NCBI GenBank assembly: GCA_043813895.1
Contig: JBDRKQ010000102.1
Location: forward strand, 1-64,000
Direction: 5' to 3'
From: CAZTAR01 sp043813895
GTDB taxonomy: Bacteria; Planctomycetota; Phycisphaerae; UBA1845; UTPLA1
DNA: 64,000 nt
Each line of letters opens with the position of its first letter. The first letter of the stretch is position 1. Positions 35,501-43,054 of this stretch are shown here, one piece after another. The translations under genes and the position numbers were made by a program. Under the pieces are notes generated by a model that worked only from the letters and a program-made list of their open reading frames with translations, searched no databases and was not told the DNA's origin.

Positions 35501-35979
35501 CCCGGATCGTCGCTCGACAGGATGATCCAGGCGATGGCCTCCTCGCCAAATGGCCGACCGCTCTGCACGATCGGGTTGTCGAACTCGTTGATGGGTATCT
35601 GATAGACGACGCGCCGCAAGGCGTCCGACACGTCCTGCTTCGCGATGTCGATGTCGACGCCGACCTGGAACTCGAGCTGCACCGTGCCCGAGCCTCGGCT
35701 GGAACTGCTCGTGAGTTTCCGGAGGTTCGTGACGCTCTTGAGCATCTCCTCCTGCGGATCGACGATCTCGCGCTCCACTTCCTCGGGGCTCGCCCCTTCC
35801 CAGCTCGTGCTGACCGAGACGACCGGCTCGTCGAGGTCGGGCGTGAGCTGTACAGGTACGCGTACAGGCGAAGGGACGATCGAAGGAGGCACGATCGTGA
35901 GCAGGCCGAAGAGCACGAGCAGAATGACGCCGACCGCGACCTTGACCGGGTTATTGATGAAGACGTCAACTAGGTGCAT
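32530..35979 (-). CDS. RND-family efflux transporter, AcrB/HAE1 type
   Basis: 1149 residues, the normal length. Two repeats of six transmembrane helices with large periplasmic loops. The first helix follows MHLVDVFINNPVKVAVGV. The TM4 motif is AFAVGMVLDNAIVVLENIF, with the conserved Asp, and SVIGTFIVIPLAGRNINVV is typical of HAE1 members. The periplasmic loop carries a Lys/Arg/Glu-rich insert (RRNPEAPREERRKAKLHERE), longer than usual. The membrane fusion gene lies upstream with a 9-bp gap. No TolC-like gene is present here. Confidence 0.92.
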   Translation of the reverse strand: MHLVDVFINNPVKVAVGVILLVLFGLLTIVPPSIVPSPVRVPVQLTPDLDEPVVSVSTSWEGASPEEVEREIVDPQEEMLKSVTNLRKLTSSSSRGSGTVQLEFQVGVDIDIAKQDVSDALRRVVYQIPINEFDNPIVQSGRPFGEEAIAWIILSSDDPGVNVPELYKFIDEDVKPILERVEGVSSVRLFGGRVREIQVVVDALKLARAGITFRELQTALQTQNTNVSAGNSSQGKRDIVIRTMGQFGSLADVRRTVIRTGEGGPVRVGDVAEVRDTFKKQYGFVRSEGREVIAIPAYRETGSNVIQVMEGLRTAIDRVNEEILGPRHLRLELTQVYDETVYILSAIGLVRSNIVFGGILALAVLLIFLRSFSGTVVVGLAIPISVIGTFIVIPLAGRNINVVMLAGLAFAVGMVLDNAIVVLENIFRHREMGKSRQQAASDGASEVWGAVLANSLTTMVVFLPIVFLEEEAGQLFRDIAIAISGAVALSLVVSVTVIPTVAARILAGTRTTAEEGAGRFAHAVASLVGWINGRVLTRLAVVGVLTVASVVLSYVLAPEPSYLPGGNQNLIFGFLNTPPGYNTVEFNRIAKILEDGDPAKGLVGIRPFWEVDAGTPEYEQLITRWEQTVEGFVVPGKMAELEAAAAVRRNPEAPREERRKAKLHEREIKREIAEWRVPPPPIENFFFVAWNGTCFMGCSSENPEVVKPLTNVLNSTGFSIPDSFAIFFQAPIFSVGSGNDVEIEIRGKDMDEVIAAGQQTMLACMEKFGGRPPEPNPRNFYLPQREDRLIPDRVRAGDLGLTVADIGSIVRACGDGRIIGQYREGGKSIDLTVKVSGTEDPTSGRSATDMISSVPISTPTGQVVPLSSVCGIERATAPQEIAHIETQRAVKLTVRPPEGISLGEVIDTIQDEIIAPMRGEGYGEHKLRISPDVIVGLAGNADKLKSTWDSLKWLLALSVLVVYLLMAGLFESFAYPFVIIFTVPFAVVGGFVGLYVVNVWTWSDPAMTVQQLDMLTILGFVILLGIVVNNGILIVHQALNFIRYGVEPQKAITDAVRTRIRPIFMTVLTTFFGQLLLVIRPGAGAELYRGVGAVVLGGLLFSTVFTLIVVPAVLSLFIGARARIGMILFGRQPVQSAPTGAPEAASQTG

Positions 35980-35988
35980 AGGCGCGTT

Positions 35989-37224
35989 CTATCCGCCGTG
36001 AGAGGGTTGACTGGCAGCCGCCGGCCCGTCGTCGTCCGGTTGTTGCGACCCTTTTGCACCGGGCGGGGCCGAAACAATGACGGGCGTGGGGCGGCCGAGC
36101 ATGTTCTCGTTTCCGCGAATGACAACTTGATCGCCGGGCGCCAAACCGGGAGCGACAACGGCGACATGGTCGACGATCTCCGCGACGATCTCTACGGGCA
36201 GCGGCATCGCCATCGAGCCGCTCTCGCCGGGACGTACTACATAGACCATCGAGGCCGGCCCGAGCACGACGACGGCATCTTTCGACACGACGAGCCGTTG
36301 CTTCCTCGGACCCGCCGGCACCGCGGCGCGAACGAACATGCCCGCCTTCAACTCGCCCTCGGGATTGGGCACGTCGATCTCCACGGGAAAAGTCCTGGCC
36401 TGCGCATCCGCATCGGGCACGACGCGCGAGACCTTTCCCGCAAACGCCCGATTGCCCAGGGCGTCCACTGTGACCTGAACCGGCTCGCCCGTGCGGCAAT
36501 ACGCGATGACGGCTTCCGGAACGTCTACACGCACCCGAACAGTCGCCAGATCAACGAGTTCGACAACCGCTCCGCCACGTTCGACCCACGAGCCGATCTC
36601 GGTGCGCTTGTCAACGATGTACCCGTCGCAAGGCGCCTTAATCTCCGTGCGGGCCAGTTCATCGGCAAGTCGGGCGACGACGGCGACTTGCGCCGCCACG
36701 GCGTGCCTGGCCTGATCGCATCGTGCCTGTGCGGCATCACGATCGGCCTGCGCGTCGAGGTACTCCTTCTCCGCGCATTGCTCGTTCTCGTACAGGCGCG
36801 ATGTGCGCTCGCGCTCGAACTCGGACTTGCGCAACTCGGCCGCTGCGACCGCCTCGAGCGCCTTCAACTCGGCTTGTCTAGCCTGGGACTCGGCGAATGC
36901 GCATCGAATACTGACGTCGCGAAGCCTACACAGGAGCCGGCCTTTCTCGACACGGTCGCCGCGATCGACTGTCAGCTTCTCGACCAGCCCCTCGACCTCT
37001 GCGGCGATGATCGTCCGGATGCGCGGATGGGCTGTACCCACCAATTGGATTGTCCGGGCGATCTCCTGCTGCTCGACGGGTGCTACCAGGACGCTGGTGG
37101 GACCGAACCCTTGGGCAAGGCAGAAGCCCGGCGCAATCCCGACACTAACGAGAGCGAGGGCCAAGACGCGTGCGAAGCAGGTATCCGAACGGTACATCCC
37201 GATTCTCGGTCTGGCGGCGAACAT
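35989..37224 (-). CDS. RND efflux membrane fusion protein (AcrA-like)
   Basis: 411 residues with a signal sequence (residues about 15-37, LALALVSVGIAPGFCLA). Order: beta-barrel/lipoyl start (RIRTIIAAEVEGLVEKLTVD, GDRVEKGRLLCRL), long alpha hairpin (ELKALEAVAAAELRKSEFER), lipoyl return (ELARTEIKAPCDGYIVDKR) and beta-barrel (VRVRVDVPEAV). It links the inner-membrane pump encoded next to an outer-membrane channel. The C-terminal tail is Pro/Ala-rich. Confidence 0.9.
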   Translation of the reverse strand: MFAARPRIGMYRSDTCFARVLALALVSVGIAPGFCLAQGFGPTSVLVAPVEQQEIARTIQLVGTAHPRIRTIIAAEVEGLVEKLTVDRGDRVEKGRLLCRLRDVSIRCAFAESQARQAELKALEAVAAAELRKSEFERERTSRLYENEQCAEKEYLDAQADRDAAQARCDQARHAVAAQVAVVARLADELARTEIKAPCDGYIVDKRTEIGSWVERGGAVVELVDLATVRVRVDVPEAVIAYCRTGEPVQVTVDALGNRAFAGKVSRVVPDADAQARTFPVEIDVPNPEGELKAGMFVRAAVPAGPRKQRLVVSKDAVVVLGPASMVYVVRPGESGSMAMPLPVEIVAEIVDHVAVVAPGLAPGDQVVIRGNENMLGRPTPVIVSAPPGAKGSQQPDDDGPAAASQPSHGG

Positions 37225-37568
37225 CCGAGAATCTTAATACCGGCGGGCTGTTCCCACAACACACGGCCGCGAGGCAACCTGCGTGCAAACCCGATCCTCC
37301 CTCACGCATTCTCTGACCAGTGCAGCGTTTCAGGTTCACATGTGGCCTGGGCAGACATGAAGCGCGACGGGCAGGGCATCCTACCCGCCGGCGTCGGGCT
37401 GGACTCGTGGACACTAGATGCGCTAATATGGATATGGAAGCCGCAAGCGGCGCGGTAGCCTCGCTGCCTGACCAGGCGGGCGGTAGCGCTGGCGCAAGGT
37501 GAGCGCGTCATTCTCGGACGCAAGGCTACCATTGCCCACGTGCCGAGAACATTGACAGGGGGAAGCGT
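37225..37568. other. Divergent promoter region with repeat family F
   Basis: 344 bp between divergently transcribed genes. A weak promoter-like pair, TGGACT (37400-37405) and TAATAT (37424-37429) spaced by 18, points towards the pseudokinase gene. 37438-37535 holds a GC-rich repeat, and GAAC-N15-CGT lies at 37547-37568. Confidence 0.45.
37438..37535. repeat. Imperfect palindromic repeat, family F
   Basis: Starts GAAGCCGCAAGCGGCGCGG, followed by TAGCCTCGCTGCCTG, then CGGTAGCGCTGGCGCAAGGT and CGGACGCAAGGCTACC. GGTAGCC near the left end and GGCTACC at the right end are inverted. No other copy seen in this window. Confidence 0.45.
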
Positions 37569-37569
37569 G
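37547..37569 (+). promoter_or_regulatory. Candidate ECF-type promoter motif ahead of the pseudokinase
   Basis: GAAC (37547-37550), 15-bp spacer, CGTG (37566-37569). The same GAAC-N15-CGT spacing is found ahead of the ECF sigma gene. If used, transcription would begin downstream of GTG 37569, making ATG 37608 the start of the protein. Weak evidence by itself. Confidence 0.3.
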
Positions 37570-40205
37570 TGGTCGCACTGCGCTGCCCTCGCGAGACACC
37601 GAGACACATGGAAGAAACGCCGAAACAGCCGAATGCCGAGGACCACTCGGCCGAGCAGGAGATCCGACTTGGCGGGTCGGGCGGGGAGGGGTCCGCGCCA
37701 CTGTACGAGGGCCTGCCGACCGGCACCGGTCTAGGTAAGTATCGCATCCTGGAGCGGTTGCGAACCTCTCACAATGCGGTCGTTTACCGCGCGCGTGACG
37801 CGATGCTGGACCGGCTTGTCACTGTCAAACAGATGACGCCGACCCTGATCGACAACCCGATCGCCTGCGGCCATTTCAAGCGGGAGGCTCAATTCCTGGC
37901 GAGGATTCCGAAAGACGCCCAGAGCGTCGTCAACATCCACGAGCTCATCGAGGAAGAAACGGGCTTGTTCATCGTGGAGGAGTTCGTGGAGGGCCGATGG
38001 CTGGAATCTCTGATTGCCAAACGTATGACGGACTTGCCGGCCGCAGCGCGACTGCTGATGACGATCGCCCAGGGGCTTCGAACGCTGCACTGCCTCGGAA
38101 TCGTTCACCGCGCCGTCCAGCCCAGTAACATCATTGTCGCCCGGAACAACAAGGCTAAGCTCGCCAATCTCTCGACCGCCGCGCACGAGGGAGACACGAC
38201 CGCCCCACCGGTCATTGTGCCCAAGTACTCCGCGCCCGAGTTGCTCGATGAGGCGGAGTACGACGATCGGGTTGACATCTACTCGTTGGGGATTTGCCTG
38301 TTTGAATACTGTGTCGGCCGTCGAGCCTTGCACGAGTACGTCGGGTGCGCAAGTCTGGGTGCGGCGTCGGCCGTGAAGGTGTGGACCCAGTGGCAGACCG
38401 ACATGGCGGCGTGCCTGCCTCCCGCCTCGGAGTTGAATCCGCAGGTGCCGGTGGAACTCTCGGCGATCCTGGCACGGATGACTGCAAAGCACCTCGACGA
38501 GCGGTTCGCGACCGTTGAGGAAGTGCTGGACGCGCTCTTGGAGATACGGGGACAACGCGCTCGACAATTGGGCTACCGCAGTAGGCCGGCATCCGACAGG
38601 CTGCTGCCGCCTCCGGAGCGGGAAGCACGGGTGCAGGCCTACATGTTGCGCGCCATCACGACCGAGGCCATCCTGTCCACACCGGTACCGCCCGGTCAGG
38701 TTCGCTTTCCGGTATCGACCACGAAACACACTGTGCGGCGTCATCCGGAGAGGACCGCTCCGTCGAGTCTGGAAGGCGGCACGGGAACAGCGAGGACGCC
38801 GACCGTACCGGACGTTCCCACGCCGTTGTTGCCGCGGGTCACTTCCGCACGTCGCAGGCCGGTCGTGAAGCTACCCCCCCGACCCGTGGAGGCCGAGGCG
38901 ATCCCGACACCGCAGGAAGTCCAGGAGGTACACCGGGAACGTCATCCGCACTTGTTGGCCTGGATCCTCTCAGCGGTATTCCTCTTTGCCACGGTCGCGG
39001 CAGGCGGCACATGGCTCTGGTACAACTACATGGGGCCGGGCTTGACACATCCCATCGAGGCAGTCGTCGCTGACGGCATGGCCGCTTACGACCACGGCGA
39101 ATTCGAGCTGTCAAAGGCGAAGCTCCTTGAAGCGACGCAGATGCACGCGAACGCCCAGAAGTTCATACAGATGCGGGGCAGGGCCGAAAAGTGGATATAC
39201 ATGGTGGATGCGCAACTGGCCGTGGCAAGGAACGACTTTGATGCAGCGCTCCAACACCTGCGCGAGGCGGAAAAATGCGGACTCGATCCCGCCCAGATCT
39301 CGACGTTGCAGCGCTTGTGTTGGACAAAGCGAGACACACTCCGTGTTGCAGAGGAGATGACCCGTGATATCGAGGGCGGTCGCCTGACCGACGCGGAGCT
39401 GAAGCTCTCGGAATACCGAGACAAAGCCGAAGCGAGCGGTCTTGATCCCTCCCGAGTCGTTGATCAGGTCAACCATTCCCGGCAGGATCAGAAGTACCAG
39501 GAGATTCTCCGGCGAGCTCGAGCAGCCCTCGAAGAACACGACTTCGACCAAGCGTTCCTGGCCTGCAACGACGCTGAACGAATCCGGAGTACGAGCGAGA
39601 CCCGCTATCTGCACCGAGAAATCACGGATGCAAAAGAACGTGTGCGCCTGATCGCCCTGGCGGACAATGCGTTTCTCGAAAAGGACTTCGAGGCGGCGTC
39701 GAAGGCATACGAGCGAGCGAACCAGATAGAAGCGACTGAACCGGTTGAGACGCGTGCGCGAGCGGCCCGTGCATACCTGTTGTATGAGGACGCCCAAGAG
39801 GCAATCAAGGACGGGGATCTGATCAAGGCGGAGAAACTCCTTCGCAGCTCGGCGCGAAAGTTTCCGACGCCCCACGCCAGGAAACGCCTGCAGAAGCTCG
39901 CACCTGCCTTCAAGGCGGCTCGACTCGTCCAGCGGGCCGACCGGGCTCTTGAGCGAGGCGACTACGCCACCGCCATCGAGTTGTACGAGGAGGCCATTCC
40001 GAGGCTGCCGGCTCCCGCCGACACGCTCACGAAAGAGAAGCTGGTCAGGGCTCGACAAGATCGACTGACTGTGCAGGGCGACGAAGCCTGCGAGGCGCGC
40101 GACTGGGCGGAAGCACTGAGGCTCTACAAAGAGGCCAAGCGGCTCGGCCGCAACGGCGATATCGACAAGAAGATTGAAGCGGTCGAAGCCAGGCTCAGCC
40201 GATGA
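37569..40205 (+). CDS. Membrane pseudokinase with C-terminal TPR-like repeats
   Basis: 878 residues. Residues about 57-330 have the Ser/Thr kinase fold: beta-3 Lys87 in VTVKQM, helix-C Glu106 in FKREAQFLAR, SAPELL and a DRVDIYSLGICLFEY stretch. The catalytic parts are lost: HRD reads HRA (182), DFG reads NLS (200-202), and the glycine loop has no glycines (LRTSHNAVVYRA). A Pro-rich linker leads to one transmembrane helix (461-485). The outer part (490-878) is helical repeat, TPR-like: DGMAAYDHGEFELSKAKLLE, ALEEHDFDQAFLACNDAERI, ALERGDYATAIELYEEAI. GTG 37569 has AGGGGGA five bases ahead; ATG 37608 is the alternative. It lies just upstream of the ECF sigma operon on the same strand. Confidence 0.85.
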   Translation: MVALRCPRETPRHMEETPKQPNAEDHSAEQEIRLGGSGGEGSAPLYEGLPTGTGLGKYRILERLRTSHNAVVYRARDAMLDRLVTVKQMTPTLIDNPIACGHFKREAQFLARIPKDAQSVVNIHELIEEETGLFIVEEFVEGRWLESLIAKRMTDLPAAARLLMTIAQGLRTLHCLGIVHRAVQPSNIIVARNNKAKLANLSTAAHEGDTTAPPVIVPKYSAPELLDEAEYDDRVDIYSLGICLFEYCVGRRALHEYVGCASLGAASAVKVWTQWQTDMAACLPPASELNPQVPVELSAILARMTAKHLDERFATVEEVLDALLEIRGQRARQLGYRSRPASDRLLPPPEREARVQAYMLRAITTEAILSTPVPPGQVRFPVSTTKHTVRRHPERTAPSSLEGGTGTARTPTVPDVPTPLLPRVTSARRRPVVKLPPRPVEAEAIPTPQEVQEVHRERHPHLLAWILSAVFLFATVAAGGTWLWYNYMGPGLTHPIEAVVADGMAAYDHGEFELSKAKLLEATQMHANAQKFIQMRGRAEKWIYMVDAQLAVARNDFDAALQHLREAEKCGLDPAQISTLQRLCWTKRDTLRVAEEMTRDIEGGRLTDAELKLSEYRDKAEASGLDPSRVVDQVNHSRQDQKYQEILRRARAALEEHDFDQAFLACNDAERIRSTSETRYLHREITDAKERVRLIALADNAFLEKDFEAASKAYERANQIEATEPVETRARAARAYLLYEDAQEAIKDGDLIKAEKLLRSSARKFPTPHARKRLQKLAPAFKAARLVQRADRALERGDYATAIELYEEAIPRLPAPADTLTKEKLVRARQDRLTVQGDEACEARDWAEALRLYKEAKRLGRNGDIDKKIEAVEARLSR

Positions 40206-40360
40206 CATCGCGCCAATCCCGCGACGCAATTGAGGTTTGAAGAGCCGAAGAAACGCATTGTTTCTACTTGAGGCCCGCCCCACGAATCGCGAGCCGTGGG
40301 CTTGAACCACTCTCACTTCACTCAAGCGTGAACTGCCCCCGGCTTTTTTCTCGAATTCGA

Positions 40361-40384
40361 TGAACTTTCCCTATCCGCCGCGTC
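40361..40384 (+). promoter_or_regulatory. Candidate autoregulated ECF promoter
   Basis: TGAAC (40361-40365), 15-bp spacer, CGTC (40381-40384). This resembles the AAC/CGT elements recognised by many ECF sigma factors, which usually drive their own genes. It lies 19 bases before the sigma-factor ATG, with AGGATGGAA between. Confidence 0.45.
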
Positions 40385-40403
40385 ACTAGTAGGATGGAAC
40401 GCG

Positions 40404-40958
40404 ATGGCGGAACTAAGCGTGGACATCGAGCGGCTCTACTCTGAGATCGGGCCTGGCATCTGGAAATACCTGCGGCGGCGTGTCGTGGACGCGGTCGTCG
40501 CCGAGGAGTTGCTCCAGGAGACGTTCCTCGCAGCCGTCGAACGACCTGCGGCGCTGGCGGCGGCCAACAGCCGGCGTGCCTGGCTGTTTGGCATCGCTCG
40601 CAACCTCGCGCGGGAACACGCCCGCACCGTGGCGAGACGACATGCCGTCGGGCTCGCGCAGGAACCGGCGGCAAGCGCGACTCCGGATGATGATCCGAGA
40701 CTGGAGACGATGCGACGGGCGATCAAGTCGCTGCCCGATCGTCAACAAGAAGTGCTCGCGCTTCGATTGCGAGAGGATCTCTCGTACGCGGAAATCGCCG
40801 AGGCGCTGGAAGTCCCGGTGGGCACCGTCCGCTCCCGCATCCACCACGCCGTCGCCGCGTTGCGGGACTTAATGGCGACCGCGGACCCGCAGATGGGCAC
40901 CAGAGAAAGTGCCGCTACGGTGTCACCTGCGGCCGCGGCAACGGAGACTGAGCCATGA
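40404..40958 (+). CDS. ECF RNA polymerase sigma factor
   Basis: 184 residues. Region 2 covers SEIGPGIWKYLRRRVVDAVV, then AEELLQETFLAAV and SRRAWLFGIARNLAREHART. Region 4 covers KSLPDRQQEVLALRLREDLS, then YAEIAEALEVPVGTVRSRIH, a clear helix-turn-helix. There is no sigma-3 domain. The C-terminus is Ala/Thr-rich and short. The stop overlaps the next gene's start (ATGA). It most likely responds to an envelope signal through the membrane proteins encoded beside it. Confidence 0.93.
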   Translation: MAELSVDIERLYSEIGPGIWKYLRRRVVDAVVAEELLQETFLAAVERPAALAAANSRRAWLFGIARNLAREHARTVARRHAVGLAQEPAASATPDDDPRLETMRRAIKSLPDRQQEVLALRLREDLSYAEIAEALEVPVGTVRSRIHHAVAALRDLMATADPQMGTRESAATVSPAAAATETEP

Positions 40959-41470
40959 ACCAGGAAACTCTCGAACGGCTCTTGATTGATCGAACGCTGG
41001 GCGAGCTGCCGACGGAAACGACAGAACTGCTCGAGGCATACCTGCGACTTCAGCCCGATCGTGGGGTGCTCGAAGCGCGGGTGGGCGAGACAGTGCGGTT
41101 GGCCCACCTGGCCCTGGGAGCCAGGGAGCCGACCACGGGAGCTGCCCTGCCGCCGCTTTCCGCACGTGTACGGGCGGGCGCGTCGTCTCGTCGAACGTAC
41201 GTCGGGCGCTGGCGAAGGCATCTTGCAGTCGCCGCGGGACTCCTGTTGGCATTCTTCCTGGGAAGCTCGCTAACGTCGCCGGACGCAATGCACAGCAGGA
41301 CCCCGATGGCACAAAGCGTACGCGGACCACATCGCACAGCGATCCGCTCATCGGAGTTCTGGTCTCTGTCGCGCCTGCAGGCCGATCGGGCATCCCGTAC
41401 GGCTACCAGAACTCAACGCGTCAAGTGGATCGGACCTTTGACTCCCTCGAGAATTGGAGAAGAATCATGA
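40955..41470 (+). CDS. Probable anti-sigma factor, single-pass membrane protein
   Basis: 171 residues. The cytoplasmic N-terminus (about 1-85) starts MNQETLERLLIDRTLGELPT, helical and Leu/Glu-rich, without the zinc HxxxCxxC motif. One transmembrane helix (HLAVAAGLLLAFFLGSSL, about 89-106) and a basic outer tail follow. Overlap of four bases with the ECF gene on one side and four with the lipoprotein gene on the other shows tight coupling. No domain is recognised; the anti-sigma role is inferred from place and topology. Confidence 0.65.
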   Translation: MNQETLERLLIDRTLGELPTETTELLEAYLRLQPDRGVLEARVGETVRLAHLALGAREPTTGAALPPLSARVRAGASSRRTYVGRWRRHLAVAAGLLLAFFLGSSLTSPDAMHSRTPMAQSVRGPHRTAIRSSEFWSLSRLQADRASRTATRTQRVKWIGPLTPSRIGEES

Positions 41471-42894
41471 AGGGCACACTGAAGTTGGTCACAATCCTCC
41501 TAACGGTCTCACTCGCCGCCGGCTGCATCCCCGAGAAGCGAATCGTTTGGTCTCCCGACGGGAAGCGGGCCGCGATCGCAACCGACAACGGCCTCTACTT
41601 TGTCGATGGCGACGGCAAAGTGCTGAAGCCCCGCTTGCCCGAAGGCCCGGCCACATGTGACTGGTTCCCGGACAGCCACAAGGTCGCCGTGATGCACGTA
41701 AGAAAGGCCAAGCACTGGGACGATCTCTCGCCCCTGTTCGACGGCGAGAAGACGGCACAAATCAGAGAAGAAGCGGAGAACCTCAAGAAGCGACTCCTCG
41801 CCTATGAGGGAAACTGGGACGACTTCAAGGCTGACCCGGAAGACCGTCTCGCCTCCGACATCGAAATGGCGAGCATCCTGTATGTACGCGACCGGATGCC
41901 GAGCGGCCTCGAGGAGAAGCTGGGAGAGAAGTGGACGGAGGCGCAGGCGATTGAAACCGACATCCGCCGTGTCCAGGTCTTCGAGGTCACCGACGACGAG
42001 TTGCGCCCGGGCCGAGTGTTGCTCACGACGACGCGCGGGGTAGCGGGTCTTCGAGTCTCGCCGGACGGCAGGCATCTCGCTTTCCTCATGCCGTCGGCGG
42101 AAGGCCGCGACGACACGCCGGCGTTGCACGTCCTCTCGTTGGTCGACGCGCCCAGCATGCCAAGCACGTCGGGCGGACCGAGCGGGCCGGCGCGCATGAT
42201 CTCGGCCAACACGGCCTTCTACTACGACTGGAGCCCGGACGGCCGGAGCCTGGCGTTCATCCGCGGCATGGGCCCGGAGGCGTGCGGTGACAACGTACAG
42301 CTTGGGGTGCTGTCGACCGTGTGTGTTGCGGACGACAAAGGGAAGCTCCTTGAAGAATGGCGGGATAGCAAGGACCACACGGGGCTTCTGTTTAACTGCT
42401 TCCTGACGGTCGAGTGGCTGTCCGACGGACGTTTGTTCTTCACGTCCGCGGAGCTCACGCTGCCGGCGACGTCGCGCGATATGCCTCAGCGATGGTCGGT
42501 GTTCGCAATCGATCCGCGCACGCCCGCCGGCGTCATCCGTGTACTCGGCCGCGACTTCGGCGGAGACCTCGAGCCGGACCTGGCCTACTTCGAGTTGAGC
42601 CCCGACGAGAAACGGCTTGCGCTGCCCTGCGCCGACGGACGAGTCTGCATCTATGAGATGGCGTCGGGCAAGACGACGGCCCTCGTGGGAAGCGAATTGC
42701 CCGGAGACAAGACGCGCACGCTGCCGTGTTGGCGGAATAACGACGAGGTGTGCCTGACCGCACCGTGGGTCGAGGTGGAGGGTGAGGAACCGAAGGTGCG
42801 CGTCGTGCTGTGGAAGGACGGGAAGCTACGAAGCCTGAGCGACACGTGGCCCTCGGAGATCGAAGAGGGCTGGTTGGTGGACCCCAAGCAGTAA
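41467..42894 (+). CDS. Lipoprotein with PD40/TolB-like beta-propeller
   Basis: 475 residues. The signal ends in a lipobox (TVSLAAGC), so the protein is lipid-anchored in the envelope. Repeats with the SPDGK signature are spread through it: IVWSPDGKRAAIAT, LRVSPDGRHLAFLMPS, YDWSPDGRSLAFIRGMG and FELSPDEKRLALPCAD, giving a propeller of TolB/PD40 type. It starts by ATGA overlap with the probable anti-sigma gene, with GGAGAAG ahead. It likely works with the sigma/anti-sigma pair as a periplasmic sensor or binder. Confidence 0.8.
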   Translation: MKGTLKLVTILLTVSLAAGCIPEKRIVWSPDGKRAAIATDNGLYFVDGDGKVLKPRLPEGPATCDWFPDSHKVAVMHVRKAKHWDDLSPLFDGEKTAQIREEAENLKKRLLAYEGNWDDFKADPEDRLASDIEMASILYVRDRMPSGLEEKLGEKWTEAQAIETDIRRVQVFEVTDDELRPGRVLLTTTRGVAGLRVSPDGRHLAFLMPSAEGRDDTPALHVLSLVDAPSMPSTSGGPSGPARMISANTAFYYDWSPDGRSLAFIRGMGPEACGDNVQLGVLSTVCVADDKGKLLEEWRDSKDHTGLLFNCFLTVEWLSDGRLFFTSAELTLPATSRDMPQRWSVFAIDPRTPAGVIRVLGRDFGGDLEPDLAYFELSPDEKRLALPCADGRVCIYEMASGKTTALVGSELPGDKTRTLPCWRNNDEVCLTAPWVEVEGEEPKVRVVLWKDGKLRSLSDTWPSEIEEGWLVDPKQ

Positions 42895-42950
42895 GCGCGG
42901 CGTGATTGCCTGGGGCCACCGGCGGCCCGTCCGCAAGTGGCGCCGCAGCC

Positions 42951-43036
42951 AATCCGAGCCCCGAGCGCAAGCGAGCGGGTCCGACGGGCCACGGCCCATT
43001 CGTGACGACCCCGCGCTGCTGCTTGGGGCTCGGATT
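42951..43036. repeat. Palindromic intergenic repeat, family A copy 2
   Basis: 86 bp, same arms as 1393-1478: AATCCGAGCCCCGAGCGC at the left and CTTGGGGCTCGGATT at the right. The inner 30 bp differ from copy 1 but have equal length and hold their own GGGCC/GGCCC pairing. Lies between convergent genes. Confidence 0.8.
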
Positions 43037-43054
43037 GAGAACCTCGCTATGGGG

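Noticed and set aside
34669..35973. 434-codon plus-strand frame opposite the RND pump
   Set aside because: Highly acidic, low-complexity antisense translation. RND motifs on the minus strand are unambiguous.
39111..40325. 404-codon minus-strand frame opposite the pseudokinase TPR region
   Set aside because: No domain, and the opposite strand has regular helical repeats continuous with the kinase fold.
40341..40350. GGCTTTTTTC as a rho-independent terminator after the pseudokinase gene
   Set aside because: There is a T-run but no stable stem directly before it.
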